Shown: positions 1 through 12,180 of the stretch, piece after piece
Position numbering within the stretch: the stretch's first letter is position 1
How the letters are laid out: each line of letters starts with the position of its first letter
NCBI GenBank assembly: GCA_033980235.1
Contig: CM067075.1
Span: 26,235,061 to 26,299,060 of the forward strand
DNA from: Diadema setosum
Lineage: Eukaryota; Echinodermata; Echinoidea; Diadematoida; Diadematidae
Direction: 5' to 3'
DNA: 64,000 bases
Position numbers and translations under genes: made by a program
Notes under the pieces: model-generated
Told to the model about the DNA's origin: nothing
Databases searched by the model: none
The model's input: the letters and a program-made list of their open reading frames with translations, nothing else

Positions 1-334
1 TACAAAATGCGAAACTCACTAGTGGACTTTAACCTAGCTGCACCACTACATACAACCCATCACAAGACAGACACGCACAGCCCATCCCTACTGCTACCAA
101 GTTCCTCGTTCCAGGACGGAACAACATGAGCAGTCATTCTTCCCCTGCACTGTTCGGCAATGGAACAGCTTATCCGAAGAGGCGGTACTTCTCCCCACGG
201 TGGAAGCATTCCGTTGCCACCTAGTGGAGGATGTAAACTAGAGTATGGGAATAGGTTTTTTTTTTACTTGCACCATGTAAAATACGCACCCTTCATCCAG
301 GCACTTCAACGTAGGAATGCCCATTGCAATTTAT

Positions 335-335
<1 letters not shown>

Positions 336-381
<46 letters not shown>
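336..381. repeat. (CA)n microsatellite
   Basis: Uninterrupted CA dinucleotide run of about 46 bp. The Thr-His run it encodes in one frame is an artefact of the repeat. Confidence 0.95.
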
Positions 382-385
<4 letters not shown>

Positions 386-427
386 TCATCTGCAGTAATC
401 TTCAGGACTGAAGGATGCAGAGTTAAC

Positions 428-453
428 AGAAGAAGAAGAAGAAGAAGAAGAAG
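428..453. repeat. (GAA)n microsatellite
   Basis: Short uninterrupted AGA/GAA triplet run of about 26 bp, 46 bp after the CA repeat. Confidence 0.9.
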
Positions 454-1251
454 GCAATAATGTGGAATTTACAAGAAAACCATAAGGTACTGGATTACTT
501 ATGTTCTAAATCGTGTGCAATACAATCACAATATCTCATATAAAAAAGGAAGAAAGTAAGATATGCTATCAAAAGACAGAGAAAATACATCGTATAATTG
601 AAGTCTCGTAATCTAAAATGCTAATCACATAAACGAACAAATTTGAAAGACATTGAGTAAGACGAGGTTGACGCGGACAAAGTTAACTGAAGATGAGTAA
701 ACTCCTAATTAATTTATTACGTCGCATTTGAATTGAAAGATATTCTTACCAGGTTGTTTCATGTTGAGGTAAAAACAAGTGCATTACCCACTGCATTTTC
801 ACGGAGAAGGTCAGCAGTTCGACTCCAGTCCGCTGAGCAAGACACCTAAAGGCAAAACATAGTTCCCGGAGGCTCAAAATTCATCCTCCACCATCTCCAT
901 CATTTGGAATTGCTTACCAAGATATTTGTCTGGTTTACGCCATTTGCCAGGATCACGAGTTGTTTAGGAGTATTTAGAGATCAAAAGCGCATAATAATTT
1001 TTGACCGTAGTACACGACTCGAAAAACGAGTTTTCATATTTATTTATTTTTTTTTTGTGTGTACACAATCAGTGGAAAATTGTGAGGTGATGACACCATC
1101 ACCCCAGTTATTTGCATATTCATATTAACTGCACAAAATTGCGAAAATTAGTGATATTTCAAAAGTTCATAAGTTCCCTAAATTTTATCCAATTTGGGTC
1201 AAACTTTCTCTGTCGTGCTTATAAGATTTTGATCTCTCTTTTCAGACTAAC
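454..1251. other. AT-rich spacer, no gene recognised
   Basis: No coding frame with a recognisable motif. Around 795-835 there is a B-box-like run (CAGTTCGACTCC) preceded by tRNA-like text. It could be a decayed SINE head of a family different from the five copies annotated elsewhere, but I cannot align a body to it. Confidence 0.5.
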
Positions 1252-1635
1252 CTTAAAGGTCCAGTTTACCTTTAGGAGCAGTGATTTAAAATATATTCAA
1301 GATTTCACTTTTGATGCATATGTGTAGGTACGTTGTATCACAAAACATTCTACCATATAAAATTTTTGCAATGAAGCCTAAAATATAAGGAGATATCTCT
1401 ATTTTTCTCATTAAACCATAACTGCAGACGATTTAGTCTGGAGACATCTTTATTATAACTGATGTTTACATTAACAATACTTAACATCGGTTATACTGGT
1501 TCAAATTTTTACATTGGTTATTAACTCACATTTTTAAACTATTTTGAAACACTTATGCTGGATTTTTGTTTCATCTGCAAATGGCAAATTATGCCTTTAA
1601 ACTAGTCCGGAATTTCCCTTTGATCTGTAACAATT
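1252..1635 (+). repeat. Dispersed repeat family A, copy 1
   Basis: About 380 bp that aligns along most of its length with the reverse complement of 46957-47398, with small gaps. I judge identity by eye at about three quarters. Shared landmarks in order are GATTTNAAA, TGTATCACAAAAC/TATT, ACCATATAAAAT, AAACCATAACTG and CATCTNCAAATGG. The outer ends (TTAAAGGTCCAG on the left, CCTTTGAT/CCTTTGGACCT on the right) hint at short terminal inverted repeats, so a MITE-like element is possible. There is no coding capacity. Confidence 0.7.
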
Positions 1636-1689
1636 CTCTCACTTACCTAATGGGCACGTGGCAGGAAGATGATGATGAGGTTAGATTCT

Positions 1690-2140
1690 TTAATCCGAAA
1701 ATGAAATAAGGTTCGTTAAAAGTTCGTCAGAATAAAAAAGGAGGTGCGTATAGACGAACCTTCAGAATTATGAACCTAAGAATAACGAACATTACTTCAT
1801 TTCCAGAATTACCGACCTTCGGATTAACCAACCATAGGAATAACGAACCTTCGGAAATACGAACCTTTCAAGAACGAAACCTTATATAATTTTCGGAAAT
1901 ACGAACCTTCGGAATAATGAACAGTAACCGGAAGTTACGTAGGTTCGTTAGTAAAGGTTTGTTATTCCGAGGTTTCAGTAATCCGAAAATGATACAAGGT
2001 TCGTTATTACAAAGATTCGTTAGTCCGAACATAAAAAAGAAAGTGCGTTACTAACGAACCTTCGTAACTACGAACCTTGTTTCGTTTTCGGATTAGCGAA
2101 CCTTCAGAATAACAAACTTTCGAAATTACGAACTGTAACA
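1690..2140. repeat. Fold-back minisatellite on TTCGGAATAACGAACC, locus 1
   Basis: Degenerate short units based on GGTTCGTTATTCCGAA. The units switch orientation: forward at 1690-1740, reverse at 1755-1925, forward at 1940-2035, reverse at 2050-2130. Reverse blocks end in GAACNGTAAC. Forward blocks carry the variant TNATCCGAAAATGA. The same unit, orientation switch and terminal word occur at 51256-51535. The locus can therefore form large hairpins and behaves like two adjacent fold-back units. It has no coding capacity. Confidence 0.8.
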
Positions 2141-4013
2141 GTTGTAATCATGACAGCTGTCATTATCATCAATTAATATACGCGTAGCATAGAAAATTGA
2201 TATTATTTTCAAGAAAATCTGACAGCTGACTATAATGTGATCAGCATAGAAGTAAACAATACACAACCAATATTTCCCTGGACGAATGTGCCAAAGGAAC
2301 ACGCCCTCATTTCAAAAACGAATCAATTAATTTTCTTGAAAGACCTATAAATCGTTTTCCTTGATATTTAGTCGCAATTAGCGTTGTATCATTTTCGTAC
2401 TTTCTATATTCAGTTTCTATTCGACAATATTTGCTACTCTCTGTTTATCTTCGTCGTGCACTGAAAAAAAAATGATAATAAAAAGTTAAGAATACGCCAG
2501 TGTGTAGTGAAAATATTAACATAAGGGGAGTAGTTACTTTTTTTCCTTTTAACAGACTACGATGGATACCGTATTGCTGATGGTCAAGGGAAAAGACTCA
2601 CCTTTATGAATGACCACGCCATCAATTCAATATTTCAATAACAACTGTTCGCTGATCAACACGGGCTCAATGTTATTGTTGCCACGTGTGGTTTATCGCT
2701 CGTTCGTGTTGTGTTCTTCCAGCCATACAATATTAATTACTCTCTTCCTCGACACAAATAGCTGAGCAATACTCGATGTATTAACATGTAATAATAACAA
2801 TTCTGCGCAATAAATCCTCAATTATAGGATGCGCAATTATGCTGTGACTCAAAAATACCCCTCCGACGTATTCAATGATATGGGACTAAGGCGCACGTGC
2901 GCTTGTCCAAATAAAAACAAAATTGCAACAAGATCATTATAGTGGCCGGAGTGAAGGAGGGGGGGGGGGGGGGTTGTCATGCGTGAAGGGTCAGTGGGCA
3001 GTACGTATTGATGAATGCATGAGAGGCTGAGAGAAAAAGGAGAGGAGGAGGAGGAATTGATGCTTGGACGGATGATCAAAGTTCAAATAACGCCAGTAGG
3101 CGGAGACTTAGCTGCCAGCATTTCCTTTCTCCTTCTAGACAGCAATTAGGAGCCTCTCCTCAGCTCAAAGTGTATATACCTCACAAAGGATTCCCGTGGC
3201 GCCCTCTAAATCCTGTATAGAAGGCTTGTTCATCAGTTCAGAAATGTCTCTGGATGGATATAGAAAAATTGAAATGTATACAAGGAGAATTCAACAATAA
3301 TTTCATTTTTCATGAAAAGTACACATTCCAATGACTTGTTACTGACTGTATAATGTTGATTGTAATATTATTGCCCCTCTTTTAGTATGCTATATAGAAA
3401 AGTGAAATATGTTGAATTCTCTTTATATTGTTGTCCATACATGACGTCATGAACTGTAGAAGTTTTCTTATCCAGCGATGACGGCACTGAAATTTTAAAA
3501 ATTCATAACTTTTGAAGCGTTTGTCCGACTTTCCTCAAACTTTCACTGATGTCTCCCACTATACTTTCACTTTTATCGTTGTGTTTGGTTTCTTTTGTAA
3601 TGATGATGATATAATAATTGTGACAACAGTAACAACTAATAAAAGAAATTATTAAAGGTGAAAGAAGAGAAAGAACAGAAGGAAGAAAAACGCAGCTTGA
3701 ATCCAAAGAGCAAAAGGAAAGTTTCTTTACCCCCAAGGAGTGGCAAGACAGCGTGTCGACTGCTCTCTAAAACTCTGTTTAATTGCATGAGTTATACCAT
3801 CTCACATCCTCCTCATCAATCGATATCGTCTCTGGAGGAACCCTCCGCGTGGGGTGCGGGGATGCGGTCGCGTTGTCATTGCCATGACAACATTTTGTGA
3901 AGGGTCTCCTTTTCGGGAATTTGAACAAAAAGACAAAAGAGAGAAACAGAGACAGACAGAGAAAGTGTGAGAGAGAGGGAAGACGGAAGACAGGCAGAAT
4001 GAAAAAAAAAAAG

Positions 4014-4018
<5 letters not shown>
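2141..4018. other. Spacer with a G15 run, no gene recognised
   Basis: Holds a run of 15 G at 2959-2973. The remainder is AT-rich and purine-rich sequence. Open frames here are short and low-complexity (Ser- or Lys/Glu-rich), with no recognisable domain. Confidence 0.5.

Positions 4019-4044
<26 letters not shown>
4019..4044. repeat. (AG)n microsatellite
   Basis: Thirteen AG units following an A-rich tract in a homopurine stretch that begins near 3925. Confidence 0.9.
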
Positions 4045-4045
<1 letters not shown>

Positions 4046-6557
4046 ATAGACAATTGACGAGACTTTAATTTCGTAACTCCCCGGAACAAATAAACATATT
4101 CGGCGAGGATTTTGGCTAGTTTATCTCGCATTAGGACAGTATAGGGAGGATATATCAACAAGCGTTCTTCGCCCGAGTCTCCAGCCCCTTCGTATTTGTG
4201 ACATCGCTCTCACGCACCGTCGCGTCGCCGCCGCCACCCTTGCCTCTGCCGCCGCCTCTGCCCAACTCCTGGCTGCCCCCTCTCTCTTTTTCTATTCTTT
4301 CTTTCCGACGCAGCTTCTTGTGTTTGCATAGCTACGATTTCTCGTCCGGCCCAGCGGGCTAGCTAGCTAGCTAGCTCTCTCACTCCTCTCAGTATAGGCT
4401 CTCACGGGTGAGAGGTAAAACATACGCATCATGTCAGAGTATGTATCTGGTATTAAAAGAAACCTACTTGACCGTCTTGTCCAGCGGGAGCCAACGGCAC
4501 ACGTGCGCCAGCTCGCGGCGACTGAGTATCCCTCTCGCGGTTTAACAGCAGAGGAATATGGGGTTTGGAGGGATCCTCGAGAAATGTAGTCGCATTTTCG
4601 TCCATCTGAAGACATTTGGTTATAGTTTGCGAAAGTATCTGGAAGGAGAAAAATGGGAAACGACCGTCAGTGAGAGTTATCTCAGCAAATTTTGACTCAT
4701 TGCAGAATTTGACGATTTGTGATGGCGTTTGGACACAGATCTAGCATAGATTGTTGAGAAGTACATTTTCCATCTCAGCGGGATAAGTTTCCATATCCCC
4801 GAAATCCGAAATGATCGTATTCGTCGCGAAATGGCCATTTCGTGGGCGAAATGACCGATTCCGTAACGAAATCGACCGTGCGACGCTTGGCGCCCCAGAG
4901 AGCTTTCCCGCAAATTTAGCTTATTCTCGAAGTTTAATAAGGATCACCGTCTGAAGGGAGCAATGTTCTGCTCAAGTGATTGTATTTCAGACCCTGGCAT
5001 GCTATTCTCGCTTTCCTTCTCTCACTGTTTTAAAAAGAAACCAGACAAAAGAAGAAGAAGAAAAGAGAAACCTACCAATTAATTTTCTTTAAGTTCTGAT
5101 ATAAAGTATTTCGCATTTTCTTATTGTTTTCTTTGTTTGCTTTAAGCTTTGTTTGCCTTACTCGCAGATATTTCAAATTACCAAAACAGAGTTAACTCGT
5201 TTTACGAATTAACTTCATGTATTCTGTCTTTTTGTGGGTATGCGGTGGTGTAAAGATTAAAAAAAAATTATACTATGATGTGCAAAGTGAGAAAAAAGAG
5301 CTGAAGGTAGCGAAGAGGAAGACAGAAAAGACGACAGAAAATTCATGTCAGTGTTTTGTCAGACATGTCAATGTGAAGCACTTAGTTCATGGGCGTTGCG
5401 GTCGAGATGAAGTACGTACGTTTATCGTGACTAAATTAATATTTGTCCGCACAATATTCGCGGCTCGGCAGACAAACTCCATGTTGCGCGCTTTTTCTTT
5501 CCATCCCGGCACAAAAAAGGCATCATAGGCAATAGCCTGCTCCAGCAAGGCAAGTACGTGTATCACCGAAGAACGCGCAAACAATGATCCCGCGCTGCGC
5601 TGTCAGAGTGAAACACATTGAACAATGCACCTATTTTGTCAAAGTGGAACGAATATAAAAGCCCGGTAACGCAACCGCAAATTGCCCTTATGCATACTTT
5701 TTGATCCTTGCTCTTATTGAACTTCGGAGTTTTGACAGGATGATTGTGTTACACCGAAACACTTCAAGTCACGTGCTCTCTGAATAACAGCAGCGAGAAG
5801 AACAACACGTCGAACGTGAACGCATTTTACCCACAATATCGCCAGGTCGTGTTCACTCTTTAATATACGTGGTATCCTTAGAGGAACCAAGTCTTCAACT
5901 TGTCGGGAATGATTCCGATTTGTCTTATGTAAGAGGACCGGCTGATGTGTTCTTTTGTCTATTCTCACATTCTTTGAAACTTTAAAAGAGTTTCACATTC
6001 AATGCTATGATCGGGTATTTGCCTCACATGTGATAAGACCTTTTGTCTTGGTATTTGTTTCTTTGTTGATCTTCTTAAATACTCATGACTCATTCTGTAA
6101 CCTGTCATGCTTTGAAAATAATAAATTGATGTACCATTATACAGTAAATACCGGGCAAAGATCGGAGAACAGATTTTTTTATTTCATTGTAGAAAACATT
6201 CACAATGCCCTCTACGTCCGCATCAGATCCATCACCTCTTACTAATAACATGCCTCAAACCTGTAACTAAAATGGACCTGCAGAAGTAGCCCCAAAACTC
6301 TGTAGTTCCAAAGCTCCCAAAATATATCGGGGAAATCTATTAAAGATTAGATATTCAGTTTGGTAAGAATTCATTCGCTGTGGTTGATTAGGGTAAATCC
6401 TCTAGAAAATACACCTAATCTGGAGGCTGGATAAGCTAACCTTTTCATGTAGAGGGACTGCATGGTTTTGGCGTATTCTTCTTCATCGTCTCCTGGTACT
6501 GCTGCTACTATTGCTGCTTCTGCTCATCTTTCCACTTGTCCGTCATCATTGTGTATA
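4045..6557. other. Spacer with a GC-rich patch and small palindromes
   Basis: A CpG-containing, pyrimidine-rich patch at 4190-4330 is followed by a GCTA tetranucleotide run (4358-4376). A perfect 16-bp palindrome CGAAATGGCCATTTCG lies at 4827-4842, inside a degenerate run of CGAAAT words (4805-4880). I see no exon-like frame. Confidence 0.45.
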
Positions 6558-6660
6558 CCATCATCATCACCATCATCATCATCATCATCATCATCATCTT
6601 CTTCTTCTTCTTCTTACTCTTTTTCTTCCTGCTCTTCTTCTTCATCTCCTCCTTCCGTCA
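6558..6660. repeat. (TCA)n and (TTC)n compound microsatellite
   Basis: An ATC/TCA triplet run (about 6558-6598) passes directly into TTC/TCT triplets. All three frames give homopolymeric Ser, His/Leu or Ile/Phe strings, so none is coding. Confidence 0.9.
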
Positions 6661-6679
6661 TTGTCTGTTCTCTTTTTGC

Positions 6680-7190
6680 TTTCTAAATTATTCAAGCGGT
6701 GTTCGTGCTGTTGACGATGACGGGGACTCTGGGCATTCACTCTTATCCCGGAGATGGGGTCATGGGTCGTATTCGATTTTCGGGAGATCGCAAAAACTTC
6801 TCGTCTTAATCGTGCAAAAATACCGTTAAGTGGGAAGCGTATTATGATCATTCGTCTTATGGGATTAATGCATAGAATAGGGGCGCTAATCGCCTTCGCG
6901 CTTCGATCGATATTAATCGATAGATTTGGGACAGGACCTCTAGCTATGGCCACACACAATGCATCATTTTTTAGCGGGGCGTGTATATTCGTTCGTATGA
7001 TCAGCCGAGCGATTCACATGCAATCGATCGACACGGCCATATATCGTCTGCCAACATTATCGTCGGGGGCCGGCACACCACTTGTTTCTTCGTCATTTAT
7101 CTGATAAGACCTCAATTCATTGTCAACCCCGTTCGTTATTCACCAAGTCCATGACAGGGCTTTGAGACTTCCTCGGCTCATGCCGGTATA
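6680..7190. other. Spacer, no gene recognised
   Basis: Unique-looking sequence. Two overlapping open frames of about 105-116 codons lie on opposite strands. Neither shows a recognisable motif or splice context. Confidence 0.4.
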
Positions 7191-7194
7191 TGGT

Positions 7195-7589
7195 AGCAGG
7201 GCGGCGAGGTGCCCCAGTCGGGAGCGGATCTGCCTTGGGATTTTAGGCTTGAGTTCGGGCAAGGTTTCGAATCCCAGTGAGTCTCACTGAGGAATGTTGT
7301 GTGTTATCATGCCGTCCCCTCTAGTAAGAGGTTAAACACTCTGTCCCTCGGATAGGAAAGGATAGGAGGTCCCGTGTGCAAGAGAGTCACAACTCATGCA
7401 CGTAGAAAAGATCCCGCTTCATTCATTCATCGCAAAGAGCAGGGTGTGGAACACGACGAAGTGGTCGGCCCCAAGTACATGTACTCACAACTGGACCTCA
7501 TTGAAGACAAGATAATGTATGTCATCCAGCCATCTTGTCAGATTAAAAAACAAAAACCAACAAATAAACAAACAAAAAAACAAAAATAA
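7195..7589 (+). mobile_element. tRNA-derived SINE, copy 1
   Basis: A degraded tRNA-like head with a B-box-like TTTCGAATCCC is followed by the body shared by all five copies: TGTTGTGTGTNATCATNCCGTC, CTCTAGTAAGAGG, CTGTCCCTCGGATAGGA, GAGTCACAACTCATGCACGTA, AAGAGCAGGGTGT and ATCCAGCCATCTT. It ends in an A-rich AAACAAAC tail. This is the most degraded head of the five copies. SINEs of this type have no ORF and depend on LINE proteins for movement. Confidence 0.85.
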
Positions 7590-7590
7590 A

Positions 7591-9410
7591 AGAAAATACA
7601 CCTTTCCATCTCCGTGCTGGTCGACTCCTTGGCATGTTGTTTTCATGGAGAGACAACCGTACGTATGAAGTAGAATGTGACGTTGACAAGAAGTTAGAAA
7701 AATGATTGGGAATTCCTAGGTCCACCCAAAGAACTACCGTCTTGCCCATCGGTAACGTATTGATAACTCACCCACAGGCCTCCAAACTCGGCAGAGCTGA
7801 CATGGTCCATCGGCAGACAATCGTCAAGAAAGATGATAATAATTATGATTTTTGTTATTATTATCATTATCATAATTACTATTAGTATTAGTGTCTGTAC
7901 TGTATGAACAACAGTAGCACGTGAGATTCAATTCTATCATCACGTATGAACATTAGTATAACGTTCTACCTATACAGCTACTGAACCGGTGGGGAGGGCG
8001 TTTCATGAACAACAGTCGTATGCTACGATAGAAATCATATAACACCTTTGATCTAAAACAATTTGTACTCCACAACAACTCATTTTCCTGTCAAATCAAG
8101 TCAGCCAGACAGGTGTCTTTGTAGAGCCTTTCGATTTATTTCAAACGAATTCTATTATGGTGGAAGATTAATTCGAACTCTTCTGAGAACTAAAGCTGAC
8201 TATAAACCTGTATCCATAAACCTGTCCACCTGTATCTGCCTCGTATCGTACCCTATTATGAGTCCCTCCGGTAAATTGACCCCGACAGTCACCATGAATG
8301 TATCCTATCCTTCACGGGGAAGCTCTGGCGGTTCAAGCATGGCCAGTCTCGCTGCCATCATTACCATCTGTTGCATTTCAGGGAAAAAGTGTTTTATTGC
8401 GCGAAATTCAGTCAGGTCTAGGCCTATCCTTTATCATTTTTGTATCATTTTTTTGTTTCTTTGTTTTGCTATTCAATGTTGCTGATATTGTGTTGGTGTA
8501 CAGCACATAGGCACAACCTGCTTAAAGATGAAAAACATCGTCAAAGTTTGAAACATGAGTGATGTCATGATGTCACGTATTTTTTTTTTCTCAAAGCTTT
8601 CAGTCAACGCGTCCGGACAGCTGCACGTGAATACAATACTGCCTTTTCCATATAACTTGCCTTCGCCTTGACTCTTTCTTCGTGGAAGGCAATTATGTAT
8701 ATTGTAATTCTTTCTTTCCAAACAACAGCAGAACAAAACATTTGCACCCACAACTGGGACTGTCAGTTCTTTACCCCTTTACTCGTCGCACAAAAAGATC
8801 AAAATGTCCCATTTATAACCATCAAAGTGTACTGTCAACGGCTACTGGTGTTTACTCGTTGCTTGAGTAGCACCCAAGTGCCAACTCAGGAAGGCAAAAG
8901 AAGAAAGAAAGAAAGAAAAGAAAGAAAGAGTGAAGGGAAAAGAATTTAAGACAACATTATGAATTGACAGAAAAAGAGGGGATTTGAATTGCTATTAAAT
9001 GTGTAATCAAAATGATTTAGGAACTAATTAAGGTCACGGGGTAGGGGGGGGGGGAGCCGTTTTTGTCGAGGTGTAAATCTTTGGCTATAGATAACCGTAG
9101 CAGTTATTTCGTTGTCCCAAATGGAATATCTTACCTTGAATGTGGTGCAACTTTTTAAACATTTTTCTCGTTTCGCTCAAACAAATTTCCTCTAATGTTA
9201 TCTTATGTTACGTCCATTTTTTTCGATTTCTTAGCTTTTGATACGGATACTTTGAGTGTTTTTTGTGCATTTGTTCAACTCATGAAACACAACGAAAGTA
9301 TTATTTTTCCTTCCAAATGTCATTCAAACAAAACGTCTCTTCGCCAGGTGTTCGAAGTAGAATCATTCACCTTTTCCGACCAACGATACAAAATGGATAA
9401 ATACATACAA
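7591..9410. other. Spacer, no gene recognised
   Basis: Contains ATT/ATC-rich sequence near 7835-7890, a G run near 9042-9053 and a purine-rich AAGAAAG tract at 8897-8945. The longest frame, about 140 codons at 8063-8485, lacks any recognisable domain. Confidence 0.4.
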
Positions 9411-9850
9411 TGGAGTAGAATAGAATATAGAATATAATAGAATAGAATGGAATAGCATGGAATAGAATGGAATGGAATGGAATGGAATGGAATGGAATGA
9501 AATGGAATCGAATGGAATGGAATGAAATGGAATGGAATGGAATGGAATGGAATGGAATGAAATGGAATGGAATGGAATAGAATGGAATGGAATGGAATGG
9601 AATGGAATGGAGTCGAATAGAATAGAATTGAATAGAATAGAATAGAATGGAATGGAATGAAATGAAATGGTGTCGAATAGAATAGAATTGAATAGAATAG
9701 AATAGAATAGAATGGAATGAAATGGAATGGAGTCGAATAGAATAGAATAGAATAGAATGGATTGGAATGGAATGGAATGAAATGGAATGGAATGGAATCG
9801 AATGGAATAGAATAGAATAGAATAGAATAGAATAGCGTAGAATAGAATAG
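9411..9850. repeat. AATGG/AATAG pentamer satellite with 60-bp higher-order period
   Basis: About 440 bp of AATGG, AATAG and AATGA pentamers. The marker word GTCGAATAG recurs at 9612, 9672 and 9732, exactly 60 bp apart, showing a higher-order unit of twelve pentamers. Long Phe/His/Ser/Ile/Pro frames on the minus strand are products of the repeat and not genes. Confidence 0.95.
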
Positions 9851-11934
9851 GAAAAAATGAAATAAAACAAAACAAAATAAAACAAAATGAAATGGAATAG
9901 TACGATGGAAAAGAATAACTAAAAGGAGAAAAGAATATGAGAGAATAAAACACAATGACATGATGCTGACATGTGATAGAATATATTTATCATCCCGAAT
10001 TTATGACGTAACGAGAATAAGCTGCTCTCACATCATTCTACCCCCATCAATCACAATGACAATCACCATCTCTGTGCGCGTCATATTCCTCGCGAATAAT
10101 TTTCCTGAAAACCCACACATTCATCTAATTTGACGATAAATATTTCTAATTCAATTTCAATCTATAAATCTATATTTCTATTAATTAAATGAATGAATGA
10201 ATGAATGAATGAATTAATTAATTATTTTTTGTGTATCTATCTTTCTATCTTTTCATCCATTTATATCTTTATATATCTTTTATATATCTATAGAGAGGAT
10301 TATATAATATGTTTGCATTCCATCTGTTCCCCCTACGACTAACATAGGAGGAAATCGAAGGAGAGGGGAAGAAAATGATGAGAAGAAATGAAGACGCGTT
10401 TTAAGAGAAGGTCCTAATTTATCAGTGGAGAAACAAGAGGGGCGACATGGCAGAGCGTAAGAACGCACGGGAGGATGGGAATAAGGTGGGTTGCAAGAAG
10501 ACAATTATCTAGAATGCAAGTTGAACAGCAAGGCTTTATAAAGATCAGAGAAGATCAGAAAGTAGAGAAGGAGATCAAAAAAAGAACAAAGTGCGTTCTT
10601 GCCACACTCGAATGAGTAGCATCACAAATCCCCTCTTCCCCTCGCAACTAATTGATTCTCAAGTATCATTTTCTCCTCGATTCGTGTTTCTTCTTGTACG
10701 CCCTTCGCGATCGTGTGCTGTAATTCACACACACCACTGTGCGATGAACTCATTTTCGCTCAAACGTCTCGTCTTCGCCAAACAGTGCTGGGGGAACAGA
10801 ACGATAATAATAAAAAAAAGAATATGATACAAGACAGCAAAAATTTCCCACAGTATGATATTGCACACTGTTGTCATCCCGTCAACATCCGCCTTTTTTC
10901 ACATCACCGGCTCATCATCATCATGATACTCACGATTGTCTTTCTGCGAAGTCGATTCAGTTACGCGTTGGGATTTTCAACTTCTGTGTCCATCATCAAA
11001 TACGATTTCGAAAAAAAAAAAAATGAAACGAGCTACAGACAGAGAAAACAAAAATACAATGATCATGATGTGAATGGAGAGATAGAAAGCAAAGTATACA
11101 TCTGGGCTGACGTTCAGTTGAGGGAAAAAAGGGAGGGCGCGCACGCTTGTTTCTTTTAGTTTCTGTTTGTTTTGGAGTTCCCCGATCGTGAGATAGCTGA
11201 ATTTCCTTGCAATGATATGCTTTGTTCAGTGACAAATTGAATTGATTGAGGATGAGGTGAACAAGAGGAAGAGAAACAGATAGATATAGAGGGAGTCGAG
11301 GGGGGGGGGGATGGTGGAGATAAAATAGAGGGTGAAAGGGAACAGAAAGAAGAAAAAAAAACGTGGACAAAGATAAAGCATGAAAGGGTTATTGGCGAAG
11401 TGAAGACGTCTTAGTGTTTGCAGAGTGTGATTTTTTGAGGGGCCTTGCAAAACAGTCTCATGAATAAAGTGAAATAGAAACGTAAATACGTATGTATTTG
11501 TACAAACGAATGAAGAAAATAAAATCACCCCTCAGAGTCAAAAGTGTATGCAGACGCAGAAAGGGAAAAAAATCAGAGCCAATAGTATTTAATGTAAAAT
11601 ACATGTGTTGCGTTGCTTTGTTGTCCAGAAACAATGGAAAGACAAGAAGATTATGTAGTATTTGGTTGCAGTAATTTGCACTCACTATTGTTGCAAATCA
11701 TAGGGTCAACCTTAATTACTGCTCTGCATCTATAGGGATACCAGTGGGAATACAACAGTCAATTGAACCAATCGCAGACACATAATCATGCACATAGACA
11801 CTCGCAAACGTACATCACACAAAGCAATGTAGCATAAATGAATTTCATCTTTTCTTCTTCTTTTTTTTTGTGATATAGCGCTACCATATAAAACATTACA
11901 AAAATGCAGTTCCCTTAAGACTGGCGATTAGAAT
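9851..11934. other. Spacer with minor microsatellites, no gene recognised
   Basis: Holds an AATG tetranucleotide run (10188-10214), an A13-like tract near 11010 and a G10 run near 11301. Frames here are short, and Ser- or Phe-rich on the minus strand. Confidence 0.45.
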
Positions 11935-12180
11935 TCAGTTCAGTTCAATTCAATTCATTCTCATTTTTCTCCCAACAAAACATAACGCAGAATAAACCAG
12001 GAATTATATCATAAGCATAATACATGAGAATGTGCGAAAGGAAAATTAACAAATAGAGATATACATACATATAGGCAAAATACTAAGTTATATTTGGAGG
12101 GAAAAAGAGAACTGAGAGGTCCACTAAAAAGCAATGCTTGTATATCGTGAACCACTCAAGTGTTCAAGAATGACGCAAAC
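11935..12180 (-). mobile_element. LINE-tail-like repeat with ATTCA tail, copy at 11.9 kb
   Basis: Starts with TTCAATTCAATTCATTCTC and the word CCCAACAAAACATAA. It then has AAGCAATGCTTGTATATCGTGAACCACTCAAG, which matches AAGCAGGGCTTGTAAAACG/GATCACTCAAAA near 36350-36390 and AAGGCTTGTAATTCG/GATCACTCAAAA near 19970-19995. Read on the minus strand, these copies end in a (TTGAA)n tail, the usual arrangement for the 3' end of a LINE or a LINE-mobilised repeat. No coding part is attached. Confidence 0.6.

Noticed and set aside
9320..9961. 172-213-codon minus-strand Phe/Ser/Ile/His/Pro frames
   Set aside because: Product of the AATGG/AATAG satellite, which has no stop codon in these phases.
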